From assembly GCA_040880585.1 (NCBI GenBank), contig JBBDID010000003.1, positions 124,001 to 188,000 of the forward strand: a stretch of DNA of 64,000 nucleotides. The letters are read 5' to 3'. Source of the DNA: Paracrocinitomix sp040880585. Its GTDB lineage: Bacteria; Bacteroidota; Bacteroidia; Flavobacteriales_D; Crocinitomicaceae. Within the stretch, counting starts at the first letter, position 1. Every line of letters starts with the position of its first letter. The notes beneath the pieces were generated by a model, which saw only the letters and a program-made list of their open reading frames with translations, was not told the DNA's origin and did no database searches. A program made the position numbers and the translations under genes. Below are positions 31,510 to 40,079 of this stretch, in pieces.

Positions 31510-32964
31510 ATGATCTTAAAACGGACACTCCAAAATTGGGCATTAATTATCCTTATTTTGTTGTTGTTCGTTTTTTTGTTGGTTCCCTACGGACCCGGAA
31601 TTACTTTTGATTCGGTTTCTTTTTTCCAGGCGGGAGACCATTTTTGGGCAGAAGGCAGGTATGTGCATTATGGAGCTGACGGAGGACAGGAGTTTGCCGC
31701 GCACCGATTTCCATTATATCCATTATTGCTGAGCCTGTTTTACAGTTTTTCTAAAGGGGCTTTTCTGCTTCAAATTCTGCTGTTTTTGGGAACCTTAGCA
31801 GGATTTCGTTTTTTACTCAAAAAGCGGGAGGTGAGCCCTTATCCTTTATTATTGTTGGCCACTTTTTCTGTAATCATTTGCTTTTACTGTTTATGGACGG
31901 AGGCTTTATATGGCTGTTTATTTGCCTGGCTCCTTTATTTTCTTTCTAAAGAAGATGATTATCAGCCTTTTTATTGGATTGTGACGTTTGTCGTCTTATT
32001 GTGTTTGACGAGAATGATAGGTGTTGTGGTGGGGGGATCACTGTTTTTAGCTTATCTGATGGAAAAGAGGGCGTTGAGGGGATGGTTGGTGTTGATTTTT
32101 ACTGTTTTTTTTGTGGGGGGATGGATATTATTAGGGACTTACTACCTGGGAGAGACAGCAAGACCGCTGGCTTTTCATCCTGTCAGTATGCAAGATATTG
32201 TTGATTTATTTGTGCATTTAGGTAAATGGATACTGGCTTATGATATAGTTGTGATAAATCTCATTTTGGGAGGGATTTTCTTTTGCGCCCCACTCGTATT
32301 TTTGTGGATGAGTAGAAAAGCGGCTGAAAAACGGGGCGTACTGTTTTATTTCCTGTTCATTCACTTTTATGCGTATATCGCCTTTTTGTTGTTGAGTAAG
32401 TCGTTGATTGATCAAAGTATTCCCATTGAAGCGCGAACACTTTTTCCCTTATTCTTGAATTTGATTGGATTCATCATTTTGTTTGTGAGTTTTGAGGGAT
32501 TTACGGATCGTTTGCGGGCGAAGTTAAAATTTATCATGCCAATTCTCATTATTCCGGTTTTGGCTTTTAACGGCGTACATCTTTATCGCTTGAAAAACAC
32601 AGGAATAGGCTACGGATCTAAAGAGTGGAATTCGTACTGGTTTGTTGATATACTGGATGAATTGGATGGGGATGTGGTTTACACGAATGATCAGGCGACT
32701 TTGTATTTGTATTCGCCACAAATTGAGCAGCCGGAGCTGTTGCCACAAAAAAAGAGCTTGTATTCCGGAGAAGTAAATAAAGCTTACACCGCAGAGATGG
32801 ATCTTATGCTTCACGAATTACAGGAATCAGAAGACGGTTTGATTATCTGGATCAGAAATGGCATTACGGCAGATATTTATCCTTCTTACGAAGCGATTAA
32901 AGCGCATCCGGATCTTAAAATCATCTATGACGATTGGCTGTGTTTGGTGATGGAGGTGAAATAA
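31510..32964 (+). CDS. Multipass membrane protein, putative glycosyltransferase-like
   Basis: A 484-residue protein with about nine to ten hydrophobic helices in the first 370 residues and a soluble C-terminal domain (about 375-484). After helix 1 comes PGITFDSVSFFQAGDHF, an acidic loop arrangement like GT-C/ArnT/PMT enzymes, where D of the first loop is catalytic (here ITFDS), followed by HRFPLYPLLLSLFY. The C-terminus contains VVYTNDQATLYLYS, typical of this family. Lipid-linked sugar transfer is the likely role; the donor and acceptor are unknown. It starts 11 bases after fabD. Confidence 0.65.
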   Translation: MILKRTLQNWALIILILLLFVFLLVPYGPGITFDSVSFFQAGDHFWAEGRYVHYGADGGQEFAAHRFPLYPLLLSLFYSFSKGAFLLQILLFLGTLAGFRFLLKKREVSPYPLLLLATFSVIICFYCLWTEALYGCLFAWLLYFLSKEDDYQPFYWIVTFVVLLCLTRMIGVVVGGSLFLAYLMEKRALRGWLVLIFTVFFVGGWILLGTYYLGETARPLAFHPVSMQDIVDLFVHLGKWILAYDIVVINLILGGIFFCAPLVFLWMSRKAAEKRGVLFYFLFIHFYAYIAFLLLSKSLIDQSIPIEARTLFPLFLNLIGFIILFVSFEGFTDRLRAKLKFIMPILIIPVLAFNGVHLYRLKNTGIGYGSKEWNSYWFVDILDELDGDVVYTNDQATLYLYSPQIEQPELLPQKKSLYSGEVNKAYTAEMDLMLHELQESEDGLIIWIRNGITADIYPSYEAIKAHPDLKIIYDDWLCLVMEVK

Positions 32965-33164
32965 AGGGTCATTTCCCCGCTTCCTCCGGCCCCTAAAGAA
33001 TTGCTATCGCAATTTCCCCACGCCCATTTCACAGTTTTGATTTTCTTTGGAATCAGTATTGTGCTCATTTATATTTCATCTGAGAATGAGTGCTGGCCTC
33101 CCCTTTAGGGGTTGGGGGAAGAGTTGGACAAAGGTAGCTTTGTTTTTTATGATTGGTCACTGAG

Positions 33165-33385
33165 CCGGAAATCGATCCGGAAATCGAGTCGAAAATCGAG
33201 CAGTCGAACCGGAAATCGAACCGGAAATCGAGCAGTCGAACCGGAAATCGAGTCGGAAATCGAGCGTAGCCGAGATTGTAGCCGAGACTGGAGCCGCCCA
33301 CTGAGCCGCCCACTGAGCGAAGTCGAAGTGGAAGTCGAAGTGGAAGCCGAAGTGGAAGTCGAAGTGGAAGCCGAAATCCAGGCCA
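33165..33385. repeat. Degenerate 12-bp tandem repeats
   Basis: Two adjacent arrays. The first is built of CCGGAAATCGAG-like units interspersed with CAGTCGAA; after a short bridge with two copies of AGCCGCCCACTG, the second is built of GAAGTCGAAGTG units. The period of 12 keeps frames open on both strands, which explains the Arg/Ser- and Glu/Val-rich frames here; none looks like a real protein. The junction contains CACTGAGCGAAGTCGAAGTG (33311-33330), a dispersed 20-mer also at 59646 and, inverted, at 59101. Confidence 0.85.
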
Positions 33386-33429
33386 AAAAAGTAAGTGCAA
33401 AAAAAGAATCAAATTATAATTTCAAGAAA

Positions 33430-34119
33430 TCAACGAATTATTGCCATGGTAATCAATACCGCTAACCAAAGTCCCAACGCACTTAAAACAGGCCATGGGC
33501 GATCATCTAATTCTTTGTCAAGACCTTCATCTTTGATTTGCATTTCCTCAGGAGTTTTATTGATCTTTCGCTTTTTAACGACAGAACTTACTGCGCCAAT
33601 CTTCATATAGACTGCTGTCAACAACATGCTAATGGAACCCAACCAGTAAAATAGAGAAGAATCAGTAGCCTCAATTAGATGAATCCATTCCATCAAAAAG
33701 GGATAAGCCAGGCCGCCAAATATCAATATGCTCATAATAGCGATTCCTGGGCCAATTGATTCCCAGGAGCTTTTTCCATCAATCCCTTTTTTGAATAAAA
33801 CGAAATAAATAAGGGCACCCAGCATAGCTACAAATTCAGAGGTCAGGCTGATGGTTAAAAACTCTCTGATATCCATATACTTTAAGAGGGTAATGACTAC
33901 CAGAAAAAGTAGACTTCCTACAGAAAGTAAAACCGAAAGCATGGGTGGACTCTTTTTAAATAAAGCCATTTGGAAGCTAATATGTATGACATACATTAAC
34001 CAACCGTAAGCAATAAAGTGATGGGCATATTCCACGTCCAAATACACCAAATAGGCAGCGGCGATCAAAGGAATCAACATATTCCAGAAGAGATCTGTAT
34101 AAATCAGAAATTTTTTCAT
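33430..34119 (-). CDS. Hypothetical multipass membrane protein
   Basis: A 229-residue integral membrane protein with about seven hydrophobic helices (for example MLIPLIAAAYLVYLDV, SVLLSVGSLLFLVVITLL, IAIMSILIFGGLAYPFLM, VLSALGLWLAVLITMAII at the C-terminus) and a charged loop VKKRKINKTPEEMQ before the last helix. No family recognised. Its ATG follows directly on the T tract of the pdhC terminator, so it has either its own promoter or read-through expression. Confidence 0.75.
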   Translation of the reverse strand: MKKFLIYTDLFWNMLIPLIAAAYLVYLDVEYAHHFIAYGWLMYVIHISFQMALFKKSPPMLSVLLSVGSLLFLVVITLLKYMDIREFLTISLTSEFVAMLGALIYFVLFKKGIDGKSSWESIGPGIAIMSILIFGGLAYPFLMEWIHLIEATDSSLFYWLGSISMLLTAVYMKIGAVSSVVKKRKINKTPEEMQIKDEGLDKELDDRPWPVLSALGLWLAVLITMAIIR

Positions 34120-34147
34120 AAAAAAAACCTCTTACTGTTGTAAGAGG
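34120..34147 (-). terminator. Rho-independent terminator of the pdh genes
   Basis: On the minus strand: CCTCTTAC, loop AACA, GTAAGAGG, then eight T. A perfect 8-bp stem located 25 bases after the pdhC stop and directly before the ATG of the next gene. Confidence 0.85.
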
Positions 34148-34172
34148 TCTCCAAAATAAGATTTTTTTCTGA

Positions 34173-35456
34173 TCAAACGATCATCTGAACAGGGTTCTCC
34201 ATAAACTTTTTAAAGGTTTGCAAGAACTCAGATCCTGTTACACCATCAACAACTCTGTGATCACAAGACAAGGTTACCTTCATCACGTTACCGGGAACAA
34301 TTTCTCCATTTTTAACTACCGGAGTTTGTTTGATACCACCAACGGCTAAAATACAAGAGTCGGGAGGATTGATGATGGCAGTAAATTCTTCAATACCAAA
34401 CATCCCCAAATTAGAAATGGTAAAGGTATTGCCTTCCCAATCTTCCGGCTGTAGTTTTTTATTTCTTGCCTTCTCAGCATATTCCTTTACTTCCTGTCCA
34501 ATTTGAACCAGACCTTTCGTGTCAGCAAATCGAACAACAGGAACCAATAAACCTTCAGGGACAGCTACTGCCACACCAATATGTACGTGTTGATTTTTTC
34601 TGATGGTATCACCCAACCATGCTGAATTTACTTGCGGATGTCTTCTCAAGGCATGAGCAACAGCTTTTATGACCAAATCGTTAAATGAAACTTTGACCTG
34701 TTCATCTGCATTGATTGCTTTTCTTGCTGCAATCGCATTATCCATGTCGATTTCCATGGTCAGATAGAAATGTGGTGCAGTAAATTTGCTGTCTGCTAGT
34801 CTTTTTGCGATTGTTTTTCGCATTTGAGAAATTGCTTCTTCCGTATACGATTCTTCACCCGAAGGGGCTGCATAAACAATGCTACCGGCTTTTGAGGGGG
34901 CTTGATAATTTTCAACGTCTCTTTTAACAATTCGGCTGTTTTCTCCCGAACCGCTAATGTTAGCAAGGCTAATTCCTCTTTCAGCAGCCATTTTTTTAGC
35001 CAATGGGGATGCAAAAACACGCGCTCCATTTGAAGATCCGTTGGCAGATACTTTTTCTTCTGAAGCATCTTCTTTTTTAGCCGCTACCTCTTGAACCTCT
35101 TCCTTTTTTGTTTCTTTACTTTCCTTTTTTTCAGATGAAGCAGCCGGCTTTTCTTTCTCTGACGAATCTCCTCCTTCAGTGCTTCCTGCTTCTTTGATCA
35201 ATTGCTCTACATTTTCACCCTCATCACCAATAATCGCGAGAATTTCATTTACCGGAGCAGAATCACCCTGTTTAACGCCAATATAAAGCAAGACCCCGTC
35301 ATAAAACGACTCAAACTCCATGGTTGCTTTATCGGTTTCGATTTCTGCCAGCAAATCGCCTTCAGAAACTTTGTCCCCTTCTTTTTTGTGCCATTCTGCA
35401 ACAACTCCCTCAGTCATTGTATCAGAAAGCTTCGGCATTCTTACTATTTCCGCCAT
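34173..35456 (-). CDS. pdhC: Pyruvate dehydrogenase E2, dihydrolipoamide acetyltransferase
   Basis: A 427-residue E2 subunit. One lipoyl domain (1-80) has the lipoylated Lys in EIETDKATMEFES. An Ala/Lys/Glu/Ser linker follows, then the peripheral subunit-binding domain (about 143-180: FASPLAKKMAAERGISLANISGSGENSRIVKRDV), and the catalytic domain with the terminal active-site SCDHRVVDGVTGSEFL (catalytic His). It forms the core of the pyruvate dehydrogenase complex making acetyl-CoA. It lies 47 bases downstream of pdhA; the E1 beta and E3 genes are not in the window. Confidence 0.95.
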   Translation of the reverse strand: MAEIVRMPKLSDTMTEGVVAEWHKKEGDKVSEGDLLAEIETDKATMEFESFYDGVLLYIGVKQGDSAPVNEILAIIGDEGENVEQLIKEAGSTEGGDSSEKEKPAASSEKKESKETKKEEVQEVAAKKEDASEEKVSANGSSNGARVFASPLAKKMAAERGISLANISGSGENSRIVKRDVENYQAPSKAGSIVYAAPSGEESYTEEAISQMRKTIAKRLADSKFTAPHFYLTMEIDMDNAIAARKAINADEQVKVSFNDLVIKAVAHALRRHPQVNSAWLGDTIRKNQHVHIGVAVAVPEGLLVPVVRFADTKGLVQIGQEVKEYAEKARNKKLQPEDWEGNTFTISNLGMFGIEEFTAIINPPDSCILAVGGIKQTPVVKNGEIVPGNVMKVTLSCDHRVVDGVTGSEFLQTFKKFMENPVQMIV

Positions 35457-35503
35457 TTCTCTTTATCTTTTTAGTTTAATCCGTCTTACTTCTAACTATA
35501 GAC

Positions 35504-36556
35504 TTATGCCAAAAACTCTTTGATATAAGGATAGTCCTCTTGTTGATAAACATCTTTGTACAATTCCGAAGGATCCGGTTGCTCTGATTCCTCTGCAAAT
35601 GCAATGGCGTCCATCACCTTTTGCTTGGTATTTTCTTCCATCTCCTCGATCTCTTTATTAGTCAACCATTTATTTTCTTTAATCACCCTTAAACAATGTT
35701 CAATCGGGTCTTTTTCTTGCCATTCTGCTACCTCTTCTTTGCTACGGTATTTCTGCGGATCTGACATGGAATGTCCTTTGTATCGATATGTTCGAATATC
35801 CAATAAAGTAGGACCTTCTCCTTTTCTGGCACGATCTGCTGCCTGTTCAATGGCTTCATGTACAGCTTCCGGGCGCATACCGTCAACAGATTGTGAAGGC
35901 ATTTCATACGACAGACCGATTTTTGACATATCGGTTACGTTGGTGGTACGTTCTACAGACGTTCCCATAGCGTAGTTGTTATTTTCAATGATAAAAATGA
36001 CGGGTAATTTCCAAAGCATAGCCATATTGAATGCTTCATGCAAAGCGCCTTGTCTTGCTGCACCATCACCAAATGAACAAATGCACACATTGCCTGTCTC
36101 ATTATATTTTTCAGCAAATGCAATTCCTGCACCCATTGGAATTTGAGCACCTACAATTCCATGACCCCCGTAAAATCCTTTTTCGGTATCAAAAAAGTGC
36201 ATGGATCCACCTTTTCCTTTTGAACAACCGGTGATTTTACCATACAGTTCAGCCGCTAAATATTTTGGTTCTGTTCCCAAAGCAATGGGATGACCGTGAT
36301 CACGATAAGCAGTGATGTGTTTATCTCCTTTTTTGCAAGCTGAAACGGTACCCACCACTACAGCCTCCTGTCCAATGCATAAATGCAAAAAACCACCGAA
36401 CTTCTGTTGTATGTATAACTGACCTATTTTTTCTTCAAACTTTCGGATCATTAACATGTCCGTGTACCATTTTAGGTAAGTTGCTTTCGAAAACTTACTG
36501 TCCTTGGTTACCCGGGTCGATTTGGTCGACTTTTTTGAAGCAGATTTAGATGCCAT
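35504..36556 (-). CDS. pdhA: Pyruvate dehydrogenase E1 alpha subunit
   Basis: A 350-residue thiamine-diphosphate-dependent E1 alpha. Motifs: RKFEEKIGQLYIQQKFGGFLHLCIGQEA near the start, AYRDHGHPIALG, GKGGSMHFFD, the ThDP-binding GDGAARQGALHEAFNMAMLWKLPVIFIIENNNYAMGT, and YRYKGHSMSDP. An N-terminal Lys/Ser-rich tail of about 20 residues precedes the domain. It is the first gene of the pdhA-pdhC unit and works with an E1 beta encoded elsewhere, the usual split in Bacteroidota. Confidence 0.95.
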   Translation of the reverse strand: MASKSASKKSTKSTRVTKDSKFSKATYLKWYTDMLMIRKFEEKIGQLYIQQKFGGFLHLCIGQEAVVVGTVSACKKGDKHITAYRDHGHPIALGTEPKYLAAELYGKITGCSKGKGGSMHFFDTEKGFYGGHGIVGAQIPMGAGIAFAEKYNETGNVCICSFGDGAARQGALHEAFNMAMLWKLPVIFIIENNNYAMGTSVERTTNVTDMSKIGLSYEMPSQSVDGMRPEAVHEAIEQAADRARKGEGPTLLDIRTYRYKGHSMSDPQKYRSKEEVAEWQEKDPIEHCLRVIKENKWLTNKEIEEMEENTKQKVMDAIAFAEESEQPDPSELYKDVYQQEDYPYIKEFLA

Positions 36557-36815
36557 ATTTCCTTCTTCTAAAGTTTAGTGGACAAATATATTTATTATTC
36601 GGAGAAAATGCGGAAATGCGAGTAGTTGAAATTGCTGATTTTTTTAGTTAAGACCGATTTCGTCGGATAGCTATTTTTTACTCAATTCATTAAGAGTACT
36701 TTTTTTGAAGACTTTTTAACAAAAAGACCGTACCTTTTCTGTGACAATTTGTCGGATTTTACTTATAGGATACAAGAGAAAACCGATAATTAACACGACT
36801 TGCTAAAAAAGACGA

Positions 36816-37526
36816 ATGAAAAAGTTTGCCTTGATCTTTCTACTTGCTGTTTGTAGCCATCTTCTTCAGGCGCAACATGTCTCGCAAATTAATTTTAATA
36901 AAATCAAAGAAAACATTACAGATAGCAGTTCTAATTTTTTCTATCCTAAATTGCTCAAAAAAATTGAAGAAACAGACACAACATTGTTAGAGGAAGAATA
37001 TTTCCACTTGTATTATGGGAATGTTTTTCAAGAAGGCTACTATCCTTACGGCACCTCTCACTTCAAGAAAGATTTTTTGGATGCGTATGAATCTGGCAAT
37101 TATGAGCAGGCTTTTGAAAAAGGAGAGGTGGCGTTAAATGCTCAACCCGTAGATCTGGAATTGCTGTTAAAAATGTCTATCCTTTCTTTTAAACTGGAAA
37201 AAGTTGAATTAAAACGTAAGTTTGCCGGTCATTTTTATGCTTTTTTAGATGTGATCTACCGTTCAGGTGATGGTAAGTCCCTTGAAACGGCTTATGTAGT
37301 AACTTCTGTTGATCATGAATATTTTATTGCCGGAGATCTCGGTTTGCGCGTAGTGCATCAACAATTAGTCAATGATTGTGATTTGCTGTTTTTTTCTAAA
37401 AGAGATCAAAAAAAGATAAAAGGAAGAAAAAAAATAAAGCGTCTTTATTTTAACGTAAGAATGCCCTTAATGAGCCTGTCAAAATCATTTAAAGATGTAG
37501 ATCTGCCTGACCCGGATGAAGAATGA
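36816..37526 (+). CDS. DUF4919 family secreted protein
   Basis: A 236-residue exported protein (signal peptide MKKFALIFLLAVCSHLLQAQ). The DUF4919 pattern is clear: SSNFFYPKLLKKIEETDTTLLEEEYFHLYYGNVFQEGYYPYG, a TPR-like helical middle (DAYESGNYEQAFEKGEVALNAQPVDLELLLKMSILSF) and YVVTSVDHEYFIAG near the end. Function unknown. It ends one base before the convergent cdd gene. The 259 bases upstream have no recognised element. Confidence 0.85.
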   Translation: MKKFALIFLLAVCSHLLQAQHVSQINFNKIKENITDSSSNFFYPKLLKKIEETDTTLLEEEYFHLYYGNVFQEGYYPYGTSHFKKDFLDAYESGNYEQAFEKGEVALNAQPVDLELLLKMSILSFKLEKVELKRKFAGHFYAFLDVIYRSGDGKSLETAYVVTSVDHEYFIAGDLGLRVVHQQLVNDCDLLFFSKRDQKKIKGRKKIKRLYFNVRMPLMSLSKSFKDVDLPDPDEE

Positions 37527-38000
37527 TTATAAAAATTCTCCGTCAAAATAAAGAGGCAAAAGATCTGCCGCTTTCTCAAACTGAATAAAATTCCCTGCCT
37601 TTGCCACCATAATGACTTTTATCGGCGATTGTTGATTCAATTCTACCTCTAAAAGGGTTTGTCTACAAATCCCACAAGGTGGAACCGGAGAAGTACCTGC
37701 TCTATCCACATAAATCACCAGCGTGTTGATTTTTTCTTTCGGGTAATTAGAAACAGTATGTGAAAGTAAAGTACGCTCAGCACATATAGAAACCGGATAA
37801 GAAGCATTCTCTACATTCGCACCCTTGAGTATTTTTCCGTTTTCAAGCAGTAAGCCCGCACTGACATGAAAATTAGAGTAGGGAGCATAAGCATTGTCTG
37901 CAAACTGAATGGTTTCTGATATCAATTGCTGAATATCCTTCGGCAGTTGTTTTACGTCACTTCCTTCCTGATAATTTATGTGTATTGACTTTTGTTGCAT
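37527..38000 (-). CDS. cdd: Cytidine deaminase
   Basis: A 157-residue homotetrameric-type cytidine deaminase that converts cytidine and deoxycytidine to uridines in pyrimidine salvage. Zinc site: CAE in SICAERTLLSH (Cys, catalytic Glu) and PPCGICRQ (two Cys). Also AYAPYSNFHVSAGLLLENG for ribose binding. Start chosen at MQQKSIHINYQEG; family length is about 130-160. Convergent with the DUF4919 gene, with no gap. Confidence 0.92.
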   Translation of the reverse strand: MQQKSIHINYQEGSDVKQLPKDIQQLISETIQFADNAYAPYSNFHVSAGLLLENGKILKGANVENASYPVSICAERTLLSHTVSNYPKEKINTLVIYVDRAGTSPVPPCGICRQTLLEVELNQQSPIKVIMVAKAGNFIQFEKAADLLPLYFDGEFL

Positions 38001-38088
38001 TTTTTGTTTTTCAGGATTGAATCTTTCTGCTGATTCAACCGTATTAAGGTAGTATATGTAATTTACAAAATTAAGTTACTTTTGACAG

Positions 38089-38841
38089 ATGCTTTTTGAA
38101 CGATACGGAGAGAAAGAAAAATTGGTGGGCTTTGAGCCTATTTATCTTGATCAGATCAAGGGTGTAGAGCTCATGAACCGTATCGATACGAAGTATGTTA
38201 TTGAGCGAGGTGTTCTGAATGAAATTTTACCACAACTTACTGAAGAGTATTGGGCATTAGAGGTAGAAGGAACAAAAATGAACGCTTACGCAACGCAATA
38301 TTTTGACACTTCTGATTTCAAATTTTATCTGGATCACCACAATGGAAAAGGAAACCGTTTTAAGGTACGTATCCGAAAATATATTGAATCAGATATTTAT
38401 TTTTTGGAGGTTAAAAATAAATTTAAGGGAAGAACCGAAAAAAAGCGGATTCGGATTGGTGATTTTGAAGAAAAGCTTTCTGAAGGATCAAAAGAATATG
38501 TTGAAGCAGTTGTGGGAGATCAACTGGTATTAAATTCCAAATTGTGGAACTCTTTTGACCGAGTTACATTGGTAAATAAAAAACTCAAAGAACGTTTGAC
38601 CATTGATATGAATTTGAGCTATCAATTTGAAGAAGATTCATTTGAATTCAATCACTTTGTAATTGCTGAACTCAAGCAAGAGAAAATCAACAGGAGTAGT
38701 TTGTTCTATAAAGTGATGAAGAAATATGGCATTAGGCCGAACAGTTTTAGTAAATATTGCGTAGGAGCTATTACGCTTAACCCTTTTTTGAAGGCAAATA
38801 ACTTCAAAAAGCACATGTTGTTGATCGATAAATTACAATAA
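38089..38841 (+). CDS. VTC-domain polyphosphate polymerase-like protein
   Basis: A 250-residue VTC (triphosphate tunnel) domain protein. Family features: MNRIDTKYVIERGVLNEIL, AYATQYFDTSDFKFYLDHHNGKGNRFKVRIRKY, FLEVKNKFKGRTEKKRI, and the late AELKQEK that supply basic tunnel residues and acidic metal ligands. Eukaryotic VTC4 makes polyphosphate from ATP; bacterial members paired with DUF4956 are presumed to do so. A -7-like box TACTTTTG (38077-38084) lies just ahead of the ATG. Co-transcribed with the DUF4956 gene 3 bases downstream. Confidence 0.87.
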   Translation: MLFERYGEKEKLVGFEPIYLDQIKGVELMNRIDTKYVIERGVLNEILPQLTEEYWALEVEGTKMNAYATQYFDTSDFKFYLDHHNGKGNRFKVRIRKYIESDIYFLEVKNKFKGRTEKKRIRIGDFEEKLSEGSKEYVEAVVGDQLVLNSKLWNSFDRVTLVNKKLKERLTIDMNLSYQFEEDSFEFNHFVIAELKQEKINRSSLFYKVMKKYGIRPNSFSKYCVGAITLNPFLKANNFKKHMLLIDKLQ

Positions 38842-38844
38842 AAT

Positions 38845-39504
38845 ATGCAGAAAGAAGCATTAGAATATTTCATGGACATCCCCTTTACGGATGATGATTT
38901 TTACAAGTTAGCCTTTCGGTTTTTAGTGAATCTCATTTTCCTCACTATTTTAATTCGTTTTATTTATTACCCAAAAACGAAAAGGAAAGACTATGTCTTT
39001 ACTTATTACATGATTTCGATCATTTCTTTCATGATCTGCTTTGTTTTAAAGAAGTTGGAGATTGACACGGGAATGGGGCTGGGGCTTTTTGCCATTTTTG
39101 GTATTATCCGTTACCGGACCAGCACTGTACGGATCAAGGAAATGACCTATTTGTTTGTTGCGATTGGCTTAGCAGTTGTCAATGCATTAGCAGGTAAACA
39201 AGTAAGTTTTGCTGAGCTGTTATTTGTTAACTCGGTTACGGTGCTGATTGTTTATTTGCTGGAGTATATTTTACTTCAGAAAAATGAGAACACCAAATCC
39301 ATTATTTATGAAAAGATTGATTTGATTAAACCGGAGAAGCATGAGGCTTTGATGGCAGATTTAGAAAAAAGAACCGGCTTGAAAATCAATAAAATTCAAA
39401 TTGGTAATCTAGACTTTCTCAAAGATACGGCGCAAATCAAAATTTTCTATCAGAGTGAACATCCTGAAGAAATTTTTCCGGATGATTTTAACAACCGTGA
39501 TTAA
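38845..39504 (+). CDS. DUF4956 membrane protein
   Basis: A 219-residue DUF4956 protein with four transmembrane helices in the first 150 residues and a cytoplasmic C-terminal domain. The signature GLGLFAIFGIIRYRTSTVRIKEMTYLFVAIGLAVVNALAG is present. DUF4956 genes are nearly always next to a VTC-domain gene, so the two probably form a membrane-associated polyphosphate-synthesis pair. Start ATG 38845 lies 3 bases after the VTC stop. The 3' end overlaps the convergent gene by 4 bases. Confidence 0.88.
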   Translation: MQKEALEYFMDIPFTDDDFYKLAFRFLVNLIFLTILIRFIYYPKTKRKDYVFTYYMISIISFMICFVLKKLEIDTGMGLGLFAIFGIIRYRTSTVRIKEMTYLFVAIGLAVVNALAGKQVSFAELLFVNSVTVLIVYLLEYILLQKNENTKSIIYEKIDLIKPEKHEALMADLEKRTGLKINKIQIGNLDFLKDTAQIKIFYQSEHPEEIFPDDFNNRD

Positions 39505-39878
39505 TCGGTGGGTGGCTGAAAAGAATTATTTTTCTCTTTTTCTTTGTTGGGAACGGTGTTGATTTGAACGTATCCCCGGTGAAATTTAGGAAATTGTAAT
39601 CCAAACTCAAATTTAAGATGCTGCACAATTTTATTTCTTGCCTTCATCATAGCAGGTGTAGCAGTAATGGTACTTTTCTCTTTGTTAAGAATACAGGAAG
39701 TGACATTTCCGTCAAGGTCTACTGCTATATCAAACACCAATTTCCCTGTTTTTGAATAAGGAATAGTATAGTCAATATCTTTTGTGATCTTTCGCTTGTC
39801 TATGAAAATATCGCCATACACCTGACTGTTTGCTGAAAAACAAATGAATAAGATAAGAAAGAGTGCCTGGAATTTCAT
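39501..39878 (-). CDS. Secreted TonB-C-like small protein
   Basis: A 125-residue exported protein (signal peptide MKFQALFLILFICFSANSQ). Residues 45-110 (GKLVFDIAVDLDGNVTSCILNKEKSTITATPAMMKARNKIVQHLKFEF) follow the TonB C-terminal pattern also seen in the gene at 54075, but without a membrane anchor or Pro-rich linker. It is thus a soluble periplasmic TonB_C-like domain of unknown role. Confidence 0.72.
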   Translation of the reverse strand: MKFQALFLILFICFSANSQVYGDIFIDKRKITKDIDYTIPYSKTGKLVFDIAVDLDGNVTSCILNKEKSTITATPAMMKARNKIVQHLKFEFGLQFPKFHRGYVQINTVPNKEKEKNNSFQPPTD

Positions 39879-39915
39879 AGTTTACAAAATAGTGAGCTTG
39901 CAATTTACACAAAAC

Positions 39916-40079
39916 TAGTGTGGTGATTGGTAAGAAAGATAACTAAAATTTTGCGATTATTTTTACTTTAGGCAAGGCAAAATTTGCAAGCATAGCCATA
40001 GCTATGTTTAAGAATTTTAACGTAGCATAAAGGAAAAAGGACGTAAAATTAGTTGACTTTTTTAGCAATCACCACACTA
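39916..40079. mobile_element. 164-bp inverted-repeat element at the recG stop
   Basis: Bounded by TAGTGTGGTGATT (39916) and AATCACCACACTA (ending 40079), a perfect 13-bp terminal inverted repeat. The interior has CAAGCATAGCCATAGCTATG and two related GCAAAATTT/GTAAAAT arms, with no coding capacity. The right terminus provides the TAG stop of recG. A truncated right end is present at the gmhA 3' end (8905-8925). Likely a non-autonomous MITE or REP-type element. Confidence 0.7.

Noticed and set aside
33065..33465. Long overlapping frames on both strands rich in Arg/Ser/Leu or Glu/Val
   Set aside because: They are created by 12-bp tandem repeats whose period is a multiple of three; no signal, domain or start context supports a protein.
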